A DNA stretch of 64,000 nt from Caulobacter sp. CCUG 60055 (GCF_022750545.1 NZ_PUIC01000008.1:1-64000); one strand, 5' to 3'. Counted from the first letter of the stretch, positions 40,637 through 48,641 are shown. Program-made: numbers and translations. The notes: a model not told the origin generated them from the letters alone.

Positions 40637-41284
40637 ATGATCTCCGACGACGTCATGCTGATGCGCCGCGCCATCGCCGCCGCGCGGGCCAATCTGGGGC
40701 GCACCTGGCCCAATCCGACCGTGGGCTGCGTCATCGCCAGGGACGGTCTGGCGGCGGCCGTCGCCGCCACCGCGCCGGGCGGGCGGCCCCACGCCGAGGA
40801 GCAGGCCCTGGACCAGATCGGCGAGAGTGCGCGGGGCGCCGTCGCCTATGTCACTCTCGAACCCTGCGGCGAGCGGTCGTCCGGCCTGGCCTCGTGCGCC
40901 GAGCGGCTGGCCGCCGCCGGCGTGGCGCGAGTGGTGATCGCCTGCGACGATCCGTCGCCCTACGCCGACGGACGTGGCCTCGCGCGATTGCGGGCGGCCG
41001 GGCTCGAGCCCGAGATCGGCCTGCTCGCCGAGGAGGCGCGCGGCCTCTACCGCGGCTATTTCCACCGGCTGGCCGTCGGCCGGCCGCTGGTCGAGGCGTC
41101 CGAGGACGGGCAAGGCTTCGACGCCCTGTTCGAGCCCCAGCCCGGCGAGGGACTGGCCCTGGCGCTCGACCGCTATGGCGCGGCCGGCTATACGCGGCTG
41201 TGGACGCCGCGCGGCGGGCCGCTGGCCTGGGAGCTGGCCGGGCAGGGGCTTCTCGACCCGGCCGTGGCGTCAGCCTTGCGTTAA
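40637..41284 (+). CDS. stand-alone RibD-like deaminase domain protein
   Basis: A 215-residue protein resembling the N-terminal deaminase domain of riboflavin enzyme RibD. It has ANLGRTWPNPTVGCVIARDG, the zinc motif HAEEQAL (His52, Glu54) and EPCGERSSGLASC (Cys77, Cys87), then VIACDDPSPYADGRGLARLRAAGLEPEIG and a short tail (GLYRGYFHRLAVGRPLVEAS) that corresponds to the start of the reductase domain. The reductase is missing. It may be a divergent pyrimidine deaminase or a RibD paralogue of another function. The spacing between the two cysteines is nine, one more than in usual RibD. Confidence 0.75.
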   Translation: MISDDVMLMRRAIAAARANLGRTWPNPTVGCVIARDGLAAAVAATAPGGRPHAEEQALDQIGESARGAVAYVTLEPCGERSSGLASCAERLAAAGVARVVIACDDPSPYADGRGLARLRAAGLEPEIGLLAEEARGLYRGYFHRLAVGRPLVEASEDGQGFDALFEPQPGEGLALALDRYGAAGYTRLWTPRGGPLAWELAGQGLLDPAVASALR

Positions 41285-41333
41285 CATTGGCCTGTCAGCA
41301 TCGGACGGTCCATTCGTCGGAGTGATGTTCCCC

Positions 41334-42593
41334 ATGCCAGCGATCGGGACGGCCGGGAATCACCGCCGCCTCACGCAACAGGAAGCCGATCTGATCTGCG
41401 CAAGGCATGACCGGTTGTGGGCCGCGCGGCCGGGCGGCGCCCGAGCCGTGTTTTCGTGGATGGACCTGTCGGGGCTGAACTTCCGGGGGCGCAATCTCGC
41501 CGACGCCGATTTCACCGGAGCGGTGCTCGACGGCTGCAAGTTCGTCGGCGCGCGCCTGGACCACGCCATCTTCTATGGCGCGGACATGCAGAACACCGAC
41601 CTGACGGAAGCCTCGCTGCGGCGGGCCGACCTGCGCGGCGCCTGCCTGCGCGGCGCCGACCTCACCGGCGCGGACATGTTCGAGGCCGACCTGCGCGAGG
41701 GCACCATCACCACGCCCGACCGCGAGAAGGGCCTGCGGGTGATCGAGCCCGCCAAGCGGGCCAGCGAGGCGCAGGGCGCCATTCTGGCCGGCGCCAACCT
41801 GGAGCGCACGCGGATGTCCGGCGTGATCGCCGTGCGGGCCGACTTCACCGACGCCATCCTCAAGGACGCCAAGCTGGTCCGCGCCAACCTCAAACAGGCG
41901 TCGATGTCGGGCGCCAACCTGGCGGGCGCCGACCTTTCGGGGGCCAACCTGGCTGGGGCCGACCTGCGCGACGCCATCCTGGTCGGAGCCTCGCTGACCC
42001 ATGCCGACATCACCAACGCCCAGATGGACGGGGCGCTGACCGACGGTCTGGCCGGGGTGGACGTCGAGGCGCTGCCCTACGGCGACATGATCCGCGAGCA
42101 CGCCCTATGGTGCGAGACCGACGGCGCGGAGGGGCGGCCCTCGGTCTTCGACGGCGCCGACCTGCGGGCGCTGAAGTCGATCCGCGGCTACAACCTGACC
42201 GCCCTGTCGGCCAAGGGGGCGGTGTTCTACGGCCTCGACATGGAAGGCGCCCAGCTGCAGGGCGCGCACCTGGAAGGGGCGGACCTGCGGGCCTGCAACC
42301 TGCGCCGGGCCGACCTGCGCGGCGCGCGGCTGAAGGGGGCCAAGCTGTCGGGGGCGGACCTGCGCGAGGCGCAGATGGGCCCTCTGCTGCTCGGGGCCGA
42401 CCGCCTGCTGCCCTGCGACATGAGCCGGGTGATCGCCAAGGGCGCCGATTTCACCGGCGCCGACATGCGTCAGGCGCTGCTGGTCGACAGCGATCTGAGC
42501 CGGGCCAATTTCAGCGGGGCCGTCCTGCGCCAGGCCGAACTGGCCGGCGCCTTCCGCGAAGGGGCCAAGGGCCTGGAGACCGCCATCCTCTGA
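41334..42593 (+). CDS. pentapeptide-repeat protein
   Basis: A 419-residue cytoplasmic protein dominated by A(D/N)LxX pentapeptide repeats, in two blocks (about 40-120 and 145-230; a second domain about 255-410). Typical runs are GADLTGADMFEADL and GANLAGADLSGANLAG. These build a right-handed quadrilateral beta-helix. Some such proteins mimic DNA and bind gyrase, but most have no known function. ATG 41334 has GGAG 11 bases upstream. ATG 41325 lies only 2 bases from that GGAG. A CtrA half-site-like TTAAC is at 41281. Confidence 0.85.
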   Translation: MPAIGTAGNHRRLTQQEADLICARHDRLWAARPGGARAVFSWMDLSGLNFRGRNLADADFTGAVLDGCKFVGARLDHAIFYGADMQNTDLTEASLRRADLRGACLRGADLTGADMFEADLREGTITTPDREKGLRVIEPAKRASEAQGAILAGANLERTRMSGVIAVRADFTDAILKDAKLVRANLKQASMSGANLAGADLSGANLAGADLRDAILVGASLTHADITNAQMDGALTDGLAGVDVEALPYGDMIREHALWCETDGAEGRPSVFDGADLRALKSIRGYNLTALSAKGAVFYGLDMEGAQLQGAHLEGADLRACNLRRADLRGARLKGAKLSGADLREAQMGPLLLGADRLLPCDMSRVIAKGADFTGADMRQALLVDSDLSRANFSGAVLRQAELAGAFREGAKGLETAIL

Positions 42594-42611
42594 CGCCGTC
42601 GGCTCCGACGG

Positions 42612-42643
42612 AAAAAAGGGCGACGCCATCGGCGCCGCCCTTC
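42612..42643 (-). terminator. rho-independent terminator after hsp20
   Basis: On the minus strand GAAGGGCGGCGCC-GAT-GGCGTCGCCCTT forms a stem of 11 pairs around one mismatch, followed by TTTTTT, 26 bp past the stop of the small heat-shock gene. The pentapeptide gene stop lies 19 bp away on the other side. Confidence 0.88.
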
Positions 42644-42668
42644 GTGGATTTCAGGTCCGGCCGGTCCC

Positions 42669-43130
42669 TCAGGCGGCCTTCTCGCCCTCGATCAGGCTGG
42701 CCGATGGCGCGGTCGAAATCTCGATGCGGCGCGGCTTGAGCTGTTCGGGCAGTTCACGCTTCAGCGACACGGTCAGCAGGCCGTCGGCCAGCGACGCGTC
42801 GGTCACGATCACGTAGTCGGCGAGCTGGAACCGGCGCTCGAAATTGCGCTCGGCCAGGCCGCGATGCAGGTAGCGGCGGCCCTGGTCCTCGTCGTTGGCG
42901 ACCTTGCGGCCCTGCACGGTCAGGAGGTTCTCCTTGACCTCGATGTTCAGGTCCTCGGGCTTGAAGCCGGCGACGGCGATCTCGATGCGGTAAAGGTTCT
43001 CGTCAGTGCGCTCGATGTTGTAGGGCGGATAGCCCGAGGCGCTGTCGGCGCTGGCGGCGTCAAGCAGCGCGGCCAGGCGGTCGAAGCCGACGACGGAACG
43101 ATAGAGGGGGGAAAAATCGATCGTACGCAT
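42669..43130 (-). CDS. Hsp20 small heat-shock protein (IbpA-like)
   Basis: A 153-residue alpha-crystallin-domain chaperone. N-terminus MRTIDFSPLYRSVVGFDRLAALLD matches the class A bacterial sHsp start. The crystallin domain is NIERTDENLYRIEIAVAGFKPEDLNIEVKENLLTVQGRK..., ending with LADGLLTVSLKRELPEQLKPRRIEI (the I-x-I tail). ATG 43130 has AAGGA 10 bases upstream; GTG 43139 is too near the SD. sHsps bind unfolding proteins and protect them from aggregation. No obvious sigma-32 site is visible. Confidence 0.95.
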   Translation of the reverse strand: MRTIDFSPLYRSVVGFDRLAALLDAASADSASGYPPYNIERTDENLYRIEIAVAGFKPEDLNIEVKENLLTVQGRKVANDEDQGRRYLHRGLAERNFERRFQLADYVIVTDASLADGLLTVSLKRELPEQLKPRRIEISTAPSASLIEGEKAA

Positions 43131-43372
43131 GTGCGTCACATCCTTCTTGGTTCAAGCAAGGTTGCGTTTCTGGGGCGGACCGTGCGCGAGCCGGAACGGC
43201 CTCGCGCGGTGATCCGGAAGGCCCGGACATCCAGCGCCTTCGCCAACCTAGGTGGGATGCGGCTGCGGGGGTTCAAGGGGAGAGCGGCTGGACGGGGATG
43301 GAGATTAATTCACTTGCCTTGCGGCGGGCGGACGGCGAACCCTCGCGCACGTCCACCGTAAAGAACCGCACC

Positions 43373-44266
43373 ATGAACCTCTCCAGACTGGCCGCCCTGG
43401 GCTGCGTCTCTCTTGTGGCGGCGGTCTCTTCCGCGCCCGTCTCGGCGGCCACCAAGGCCTTCCCCAACGCCACGCCGGCGATCGCGCCGACCTTCTCGGA
43501 AGACGCCGCCCTGGCGGCGGCCGTGGCCGGCCCGCAGCGCGCGGCGGCCAACAGGGCCCGCGACGGCGTCCGCAAGCCGGTCGAGGCGCTGACCTTCTGG
43601 GGATTGCAGCCGGGCGACGTGGTGATCGACCTGCAGCCGGGCGGCGGCTACTGGACCGAAATCCTGGCCCCCTACGCCAAGGCCACCGGCGGCCGCTACG
43701 TGGCCGGCCTGGCCGATCTCGACAATCCCAAGCTGTCCGAGAGCGCCCGCAAGGGGCGGGCGAACTTCCTGGCCAAGTACGCCGACGCCTCGGTCTGGGG
43801 CAAGGTCGAGGCGACCAACTTCGGCGGCGTCTCCGGCGCCCTGGCGCCGGCCGGCTCCGTCGACCTGATCCTGACCGCCCGCGAGATTCACAACTGGATT
43901 CCCGGCGGCTATCTCGACAAGGCCATGGCCGACATCGCCGCCGCGCTGAAGCCCGGCGGCGTGCTGGCGGTCGAGGACCACCGCGCCGATCCCCGGCCGA
44001 TGCGGCCCGACGCCTCCGACGGCTATGTCAACGAGCAGGCGGTGATCGCCGCCGCCGAGAAGGCGGGGCTCAAGCTGGACGCCCGCAGCGAGCTCTACGC
44101 CAACCCCAAGGATTCGAAGGACCACCCGTTCGGCGTCTGGACCTTGCCGCCCACGCGCGCCAGCGCGCCGTCGGGTCAGCCCGAGAATCCGGCCTTCAAC
44201 CACGCCAAGTACGACGCCATCGGCGAGAGCGATCGGATGACCCTGCGGTTCCGCAAGCCGGGCTGA
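43373..44266 (+). CDS. exported methyltransferase-fold protein (COG4798-like), copy 1
   Basis: A 297-residue protein with a Sec signal peptide (LAALGCVSLVAAVSSAPVSA, cleavage about residue 27). It has a class I SAM-methyltransferase fold: EALTFWGLQPGDVVIDLQPGGGYWTEILAPYAKATGG (motif I), SVDLILTAREIHNWI and LKPGGVLAVEDHRAD. The C-terminus NPKDSKDHPFGVWTLPPTR...KYDAIGESDRMTLRF is shared with the following gene. A SAM-dependent fold outside the cytoplasm is unexpected because SAM is not known to be in the periplasm. ATG 43373 opens the signal peptide; an in-frame ATG at 43298 would bury it. Confidence 0.88.
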   Translation: MNLSRLAALGCVSLVAAVSSAPVSAATKAFPNATPAIAPTFSEDAALAAAVAGPQRAAANRARDGVRKPVEALTFWGLQPGDVVIDLQPGGGYWTEILAPYAKATGGRYVAGLADLDNPKLSESARKGRANFLAKYADASVWGKVEATNFGGVSGALAPAGSVDLILTAREIHNWIPGGYLDKAMADIAAALKPGGVLAVEDHRADPRPMRPDASDGYVNEQAVIAAAEKAGLKLDARSELYANPKDSKDHPFGVWTLPPTRASAPSGQPENPAFNHAKYDAIGESDRMTLRFRKPG

Positions 44267-44351
44267 CCGCTTTGACCGCCGGGGCCCGGCGCGATAAGCC
44301 ATGTGTGACGCGCGGTTGCGGGGGCGATCGACGTCTTAGGGGAATGCTCGC

Positions 44352-45254
44352 GTGAAGTACGCTTTTCCGTCCGACTTCTCTCGGCGAGGCCTGATGCTGG
44401 CCGCCGGCGCGGCGGCGTTGGCCGGCTGCGGGCGCAAGCCGGCGGCGCCGGCCGAGCGGGCCTCGCCCGCCGCGGCCAAGGTGCACGAGGTCACGCTCCA
44501 GGAGGTCGTCGCCGGCGACTGGCGGCCGGCGGCCGACAAGGCGCGGGACAAATGGCGCCACCCGGTCGAGAGCCTGACCTTCTGGGGGCTCAAGCCGGGC
44601 ATGACCGTGGTGGAGTTCTGGCCGGGCGCGGGATGGTACACCGATGTCCTGGCGCCCTATCTGAAACAGACGGGCGGCAAGCTCTATGCGGCCGATCTGC
44701 AGGTCGGCGACCCGTCCGAACCGGCCGCCGCCGAGATCGTCGAAGCCTATCGACGCAAGCTCGAGGCCAGCCCGCGCGTCTACGGCAAGGTCGAGATCGC
44801 CGCCTTCGGCCCCACCTCGGGACCCCTGCCGCCGGCTGGCGGCGCCGACATGGTCCTGTTCCTGCGCAACGTCCATAACTGGATGGCCGGCGGCTTCGCC
44901 GAGAAGGCCTTCCACGACGCGTTCGCCGTGCTCAAGCCGGGCGGGGTGCTGGGCGTCGAGGAGCATCGCGCCGCCCCGGGCGGGGTTCAGGACGTGCTGG
45001 CCGGCAACGGCTACGTGCAAGAGGCCTATGTCCGGCAACTGGCCCAGGAAGCCGGCTTCGCCTTCGACAAGTCCAGCGAGATCAACGCCAACCCGGCCGA
45101 CCTCAAGGACTATCCGTTCGGCGTGTGGACCCTGCCGCCGACCCGGCTCTCGGCCCCGCGCGGCCAGCCGGCCAAGCCGGGCTTCGACCATTCGAAATAT
45201 GACGCCATAGGCGAAAGCGACCGCATGACCCTGCGCTTTGTGAAGCCGAAATGA
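44352..45254 (+). CDS. exported methyltransferase-fold lipoprotein, tandem paralogue (copy 2)
   Basis: A 300-residue paralogue of the preceding gene, starting at GTG 44352. Its signal has a Tat-type SRRGLMLAAGAAALAG followed by Cys, forming a lipobox (LAGC). The methyltransferase core is kept (VESLTFWGLKPGMTVVEFWPGAGWYTDVLAPYLKQTGG; NVHNWMAGGFAEKAF; LKPGGVLGVEEHRA), with the same C-terminal NPADLKDYPFGVWTLPPTR...KYDAIGESDRMTLRF. Tat export means the protein leaves the cytoplasm folded, perhaps with bound cofactor. It overlaps the next gene by ATGA. Confidence 0.87.
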   Translation: MKYAFPSDFSRRGLMLAAGAAALAGCGRKPAAPAERASPAAAKVHEVTLQEVVAGDWRPAADKARDKWRHPVESLTFWGLKPGMTVVEFWPGAGWYTDVLAPYLKQTGGKLYAADLQVGDPSEPAAAEIVEAYRRKLEASPRVYGKVEIAAFGPTSGPLPPAGGADMVLFLRNVHNWMAGGFAEKAFHDAFAVLKPGGVLGVEEHRAAPGGVQDVLAGNGYVQEAYVRQLAQEAGFAFDKSSEINANPADLKDYPFGVWTLPPTRLSAPRGQPAKPGFDHSKYDAIGESDRMTLRFVKPK

Positions 45255-45919
45255 CCGTGGCGCCCGACAGACGCAAGCTGCTCGGCGCGGCCCTGGCCCT
45301 CGGCCTGGCCGCCGCCGCCGCGCCGGCCCTGGCGGCGCGCCCGCCGGTGGACGTCGCCAAGGTGTTCCCGTTCCTGGACCACTTCCTGCGCATCCCGCCG
45401 GAGCAGCGAACCGCCTATGAGTTGGTCTACTACCTGTCGGTCGACGGCCGTCCGGCCACGGGGGTCCATATCTGGGTGGAGACGCCGCAGGGCAGGGTGC
45501 ACCTGCCGATCGGCGCGGACGGCCGCGTCCAGACCCTGCCGACCCTGCCGATGATCAAGGCGCACCGCAAGCTGGTGCTGGACGCCCCGGCCAAGGCCAA
45601 GTTCGGCATGAACATGGAGTTGCAGGCCAAGATCGCCCCGGCGCCCGAGATCGGCGCGGCCGAGGTGGCCAGGGCCATCGAGCAGGCCAACGCCGGCATC
45701 AAGGCCTCGGGCCCGCTGCTCGGCCTGATGGCCCCGAAGATGTCGCGGGCGGTGTTCTTCGGCGCGGGATCGGGGGTCGCGGTCCTGGCCGACGGGCGCA
45801 ACGTCGCCTTGCCCACGGCCGAGGGGCAGCCGGCCTTCAACCCGTCGGTCATCCGCGGCGCCCGCAGCCTCAGGTTCACCCACCCGCCCAGCCGGATCCT
45901 GCTGGCGCCGGCGAAGTAA
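45251..45919 (+). CDS. Tat-exported protein of unknown function
   Basis: A 222-residue protein starting at ATG 45251, overlapping the stop of the lipoprotein by 4 bp. The signal is twin-arginine (DRRKLLGAALALGLAAAAAPALA). The mature part (VFPFLDHFLRIPPEQRTAYELVYYLSVDGRPATGVHIWVETPQGRVHLPI...) is not a family I recognise. Its co-translation with the Tat methyltransferase-like lipoprotein suggests a shared periplasmic function. Confidence 0.8.
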   Translation: MTVAPDRRKLLGAALALGLAAAAAPALAARPPVDVAKVFPFLDHFLRIPPEQRTAYELVYYLSVDGRPATGVHIWVETPQGRVHLPIGADGRVQTLPTLPMIKAHRKLVLDAPAKAKFGMNMELQAKIAPAPEIGAAEVARAIEQANAGIKASGPLLGLMAPKMSRAVFFGAGSGVAVLADGRNVALPTAEGQPAFNPSVIRGARSLRFTHPPSRILLAPAK

Positions 45920-45941
45920 CGGCGTCCTTTCGAGGCTTGAT

Positions 45942-45959
45942 GTTGACGCTAACGTCAAC
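45942..45959. promoter_or_regulatory. palindromic operator candidate upstream of the SCP2 gene
   Basis: GTTGACG-CTAA-CGTCAAC is a perfect 7-bp inverted repeat with a 4-bp spacer, about 96 bp before the SCP2 gene. It resembles operators described for MerR-family regulators of branched-chain amino acid and lipid catabolism (LiuR type). No regulator gene is adjacent. Confidence 0.5.
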
Positions 45960-46054
45960 GTCTGAACGTTGTTTACATTCGTGTCAGGAGCCGCCAAGTT
46001 AGCGCCCGCTGAACAGGGCGCAGCCCAGCACGCCACTTCCGAGGAGAACGGTCC

Positions 46055-46357
46055 ATGGCCACGCTGCAAGACATCACCGAACAACTTCAAAAAGCCGTGG
46101 GCGCCGATTCCGGCCTCGGCAAGACCTTGAAGTTCGACTTCAAGGGCGACGGCTTCATCTTCGTCGACGGCGGCTCGGTCACCAACGAAGACAAGCCGGC
46201 CGACTGCACCATCGTCATCTCGAAGGACGATTTCGAGTCGATGGCCGAGGGCAAGCTCGACCCGACCATGGCCTTCATGCAAGGCAAGCTGAAGATCAAC
46301 GGCGACATGTCGGTCGCCATGAAACTGCAACCGATCCTGGCCAAGGCCCGCGGCTGA
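46055..46357 (+). CDS. SCP2 sterol-binding domain protein
   Basis: A 100-residue single-domain protein of the SCP2 family (KTLKFDFKGDGFIFVDGG...ADCTIVISKDDFESMAEGKLDPTMAFMQGKLKINGDMSVAMKLQPIL). The family binds lipids, fatty acyl-CoAs or sterols in a hydrophobic tunnel; the ligand here is unknown. The SD GAGGAGAACGG precedes ATG 46055. A lysophospholipase-like gene follows 6 bp downstream, so the pair may act on lipids together. Confidence 0.93.
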   Translation: MATLQDITEQLQKAVGADSGLGKTLKFDFKGDGFIFVDGGSVTNEDKPADCTIVISKDDFESMAEGKLDPTMAFMQGKLKINGDMSVAMKLQPILAKARG

Positions 46358-46363
46358 TCCGGC

Positions 46364-47323
46364 GTGTCTGAGCAAGCGCCTCTGCTCTCGATATCCGAGG
46401 CGCCCGCGCCGGCCGACGGCGCGGCGGAATGGTTCGACGGCGCGGGGGGGGCTCCCCTCCGCGCCGCTCTGTTTTCGCCGAAGGGCGCGCCGAAGGGCTC
46501 GGTGGTCGTCAGCCCCGGCCGCACCGAACCCATCGAAAAATACTACGAGGTGGTCGCCGACCTTCAGGCCCGGGGCTTCGTCGTCCTGGTCCACGACTGG
46601 CGCGGGCAGGGGCTGTCGCACCGCGAACTCGCGGACCGCAGCAAGGGGCACGCCCGGGGCTTCAAGACCTTCCTGGCCGACTATGGCCTGCTGCTCGACC
46701 GCTTCGCCGACCGCCTGCCCAAGCCGTGGATCGCGCTGGGGCATTCGATGGGCGGTTGCCTGACCCTGTTGGCGCTGGCGCACGGCGAGGACCGCTTCGC
46801 GGCCTGCGCGCTGTCGGCCCCGATGCTGGGCCTCCACACCGGCGGGCGCTCGCCGCTGCTCGGCCGGGCCTGGGCTTGGTGGATGGTCCATACCGGCCGC
46901 GCCGGCGACTATCTGTTCGGCGACGCGCCCGACCCGCTGGCCTATGATTTCGAAGACAGCCGCCTGACCCACGACAAGGCGCGCTACGACCGTTACCACG
47001 CCCAGATCCTCGCCTGTCCCGATCTGGCCCTCGGCGGGCTGACCTGGGGCTGGCTCGACTTCGCCTTCAGCGCCTGCGCCTGGTTGCAGGCCGCGCCGGC
47101 GGTCAGCCGGGTGGCCATGCCCGTCGTGGTGGTCGGGGCCGGCGACGACAGCCGGGTGGTCAACCGCGACCTCAAGGCCGTGACCGCGCGCCTGCCGCAC
47201 GGCCGCTATGTCGAGATCGCCGGCGCCTATCATGAGCTGCTGGTCGAGACCGACCCGGTTCGGTCCGCCTTCTGGCGCGAGTTCGACGCCCTGACCGGAC
47301 CGGTTATTTCGCCGAACGCCTGA
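46364..47323 (+). CDS. alpha/beta hydrolase, lysophospholipase (PldB) type
   Basis: A 319-residue hydrolase starting at GTG 46364. Conserved blocks: VVSPGRTEPIEKYYEVVADLQARGFVVLVHDWRGQGLSHR, nucleophile elbow ALGHSMGGCLTLLAL (Ser about 130), acid in VVVVGAGDDSRVVNRD, and His in IAGAYHELLVETDPVR. This is the monoacylglycerol lipase/lysophospholipase L2 pattern (serine aminopeptidase S33-like). Its last 20 bp overlap the convergent hisN gene. It likely forms a unit with the SCP2 gene. Confidence 0.9.
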   Translation: MSEQAPLLSISEAPAPADGAAEWFDGAGGAPLRAALFSPKGAPKGSVVVSPGRTEPIEKYYEVVADLQARGFVVLVHDWRGQGLSHRELADRSKGHARGFKTFLADYGLLLDRFADRLPKPWIALGHSMGGCLTLLALAHGEDRFAACALSAPMLGLHTGGRSPLLGRAWAWWMVHTGRAGDYLFGDAPDPLAYDFEDSRLTHDKARYDRYHAQILACPDLALGGLTWGWLDFAFSACAWLQAAPAVSRVAMPVVVVGAGDDSRVVNRDLKAVTARLPHGRYVEIAGAYHELLVETDPVRSAFWREFDALTGPVISPNA

Positions 47324-48128
47324 GGGCGACCAGGGCCTCGTCCAAGCAGGCGCGGTCGCCGGCCATGACCACCTGGCCGCCGTCGCGGCCGACGGGCGCG
47401 CCGCGCCAGTCGGCGACGACGCCCCCAGCGCCTTCGACCAACGGCACCGCCGCCTCGATGTCCCAGCTCTTCAAGCCGGCCTCGATGACCATGTCCATCT
47501 TGCCGGCGGCGACCATGGCGTAGGCGTAGGCGTCGCAGCCGAGACGCGCCAGGCGGGCGGCGGCGCGCACCTGGGTCCAGGCGCCGCGCTCGGCGCCGTC
47601 GAAGCAGGCTTCCGGGTCGGTGGTGGCGATCAGGGCGTCGGTCAGGCGCGGGCAGGGCCGCACGCGCAGCGGCGTCTCGCCGCCGGCGTGGATCAGCCGC
47701 GAGCCCGCCGCCTGCGAGCCGATGAACACCTCGCCGAGATAGGGCTGGCCGATCGAGCCCAGCACCGGCGCGCCGTTCCAGCGCAGGCCGATCAGGGTGG
47801 TCCACAGCGGCAGGCCGGAAATGAACGCCCGCGTGCCGTCGATAGGGTCCAGGACCCAGACGAATTCGGCGTCCGGACGGTCCTCGCCGTACTCCTCGCC
47901 GATCACGCCGTGCGCGGGATAGCGCTCGGCGATGAGGCGGCGGATCGCCGCCTCCGCGCCGCGGTCGGCCTCGGTGACCGGGTCGAACGCCTGGCCCTTG
48001 GCTTCGCCCTTGTCCTCCAGGCCGTGATCGGCGCGGAACAGGGGCAGGATCGCCGCCCCGGACGCGCCGTTCAGCGCGATCAGGAAGGCGTCGAGTTCGG
48101 CGAGTCGGTCGGGGCTCAGCGCAGGCAT
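47304..48128 (-). CDS. hisN: inositol monophosphatase-family histidinol-phosphatase
   Basis: A 274-residue Mg-dependent phosphatase. Metal-binding motifs are DPVTEADRGAEAAIRRLI, GEEYGED, WVLDPIDGTRAFISGLPLWTTLIGL (the DPxDGT motif) and SWDIEAAVPLVEGAGGVVADW. In alphaproteobacteria this subfamily (FISG variant) is the histidinol-phosphate phosphatase HisN; the assignment is by similarity and the substrate is not proven. Start ATG 48128 (MPALSPDRLAEL). Confidence 0.85.
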   Translation of the reverse strand: MPALSPDRLAELDAFLIALNGASGAAILPLFRADHGLEDKGEAKGQAFDPVTEADRGAEAAIRRLIAERYPAHGVIGEEYGEDRPDAEFVWVLDPIDGTRAFISGLPLWTTLIGLRWNGAPVLGSIGQPYLGEVFIGSQAAGSRLIHAGGETPLRVRPCPRLTDALIATTDPEACFDGAERGAWTQVRAAARLARLGCDAYAYAMVAAGKMDMVIEAGLKSWDIEAAVPLVEGAGGVVADWRGAPVGRDGGQVVMAGDRACLDEALVALRRSAK

Positions 48129-48166
48129 GCTCGAGGCTTAGCCTCCTGGCCGCTCGCTGAGAAGCC

Positions 48167-48574
48167 TCAGGCGCTCAACGCCTCCTCGCCTTCGTCGTTC
48201 AGCGACTTGGCCAGGTCCAGCAGGCGGCGGCGGGGGCGTTCGTCGAGGCTGTAATAGGCGTGGATCAGGTCCAGCGTCTCCTTGCGGGCGAACACCTCGC
48301 CCTGGCTCTCGGCGCGCTCCTCGCGGCGGTCGCGGACCGCGACCTCGTGCGGGTCCTCGGCCAGGCCGTCGTAGAAATAGGCCACCGGCACCTCCAGGGC
48401 TTCGGAGAGCTGCCACAGGCGGGCGGCCGAGATGCGGTTGGCGCCGCACTCGTACTTCTGGATCTGCTGGAAGCGGACGCCGCAGGCCCCGGCGAGCTGC
48501 TGCTGGGTCAGGCCCAGCAGGCGGCGGCGGCGGCGGAGGCGTTTGCCGAGGTGAAGGTCGATGTCGTTTCTCAT
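48167..48574 (-). CDS. XRE-family transcriptional regulator
   Basis: A 135-residue protein with an N-terminal HTH of the Cro/C1 type (about 8-64: LGKRLRRRRRLLGLTQQQLAGACGVRFQQIQKYECGANRISAARLWQLSEALEV). A charged C-terminal half follows (RREERAESQGEVFARKETLDLIHAYYSLDERPRRRLLDLAKSL) and probably dimerises. The gene is divergent from the LpxL-type acyltransferase. A perfect 15-bp palindrome (48627-48641) sits between them, probably its own operator. Confidence 0.92.
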   Translation of the reverse strand: MRNDIDLHLGKRLRRRRRLLGLTQQQLAGACGVRFQQIQKYECGANRISAARLWQLSEALEVPVAYFYDGLAEDPHEVAVRDRREERAESQGEVFARKETLDLIHAYYSLDERPRRRLLDLAKSLNDEGEEALSA

Positions 48575-48606
48575 GGGCGCAAGCCCCCCAAAAAGGTCGG
48601 TCCTTC

Positions 48607-48641
48607 CCGTCCCAGAACGGGACGGCCGGGTGAGTCACCCG
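48607..48641. promoter_or_regulatory. palindromes between the XRE regulator and lpxL-like genes
   Basis: CGGGTGA-G-TCACCCG at 48627-48641 is a perfect 15-bp palindrome, 53 bp before the XRE start and 72 bp before the acyltransferase start. Directly beside it, CCGTCCC-AGAAC-GGGACGG (48607-48625) is a perfect 7-bp inverted repeat. Both could be regulator sites; the first fits a HTH dimer operator. Confidence 0.6.
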
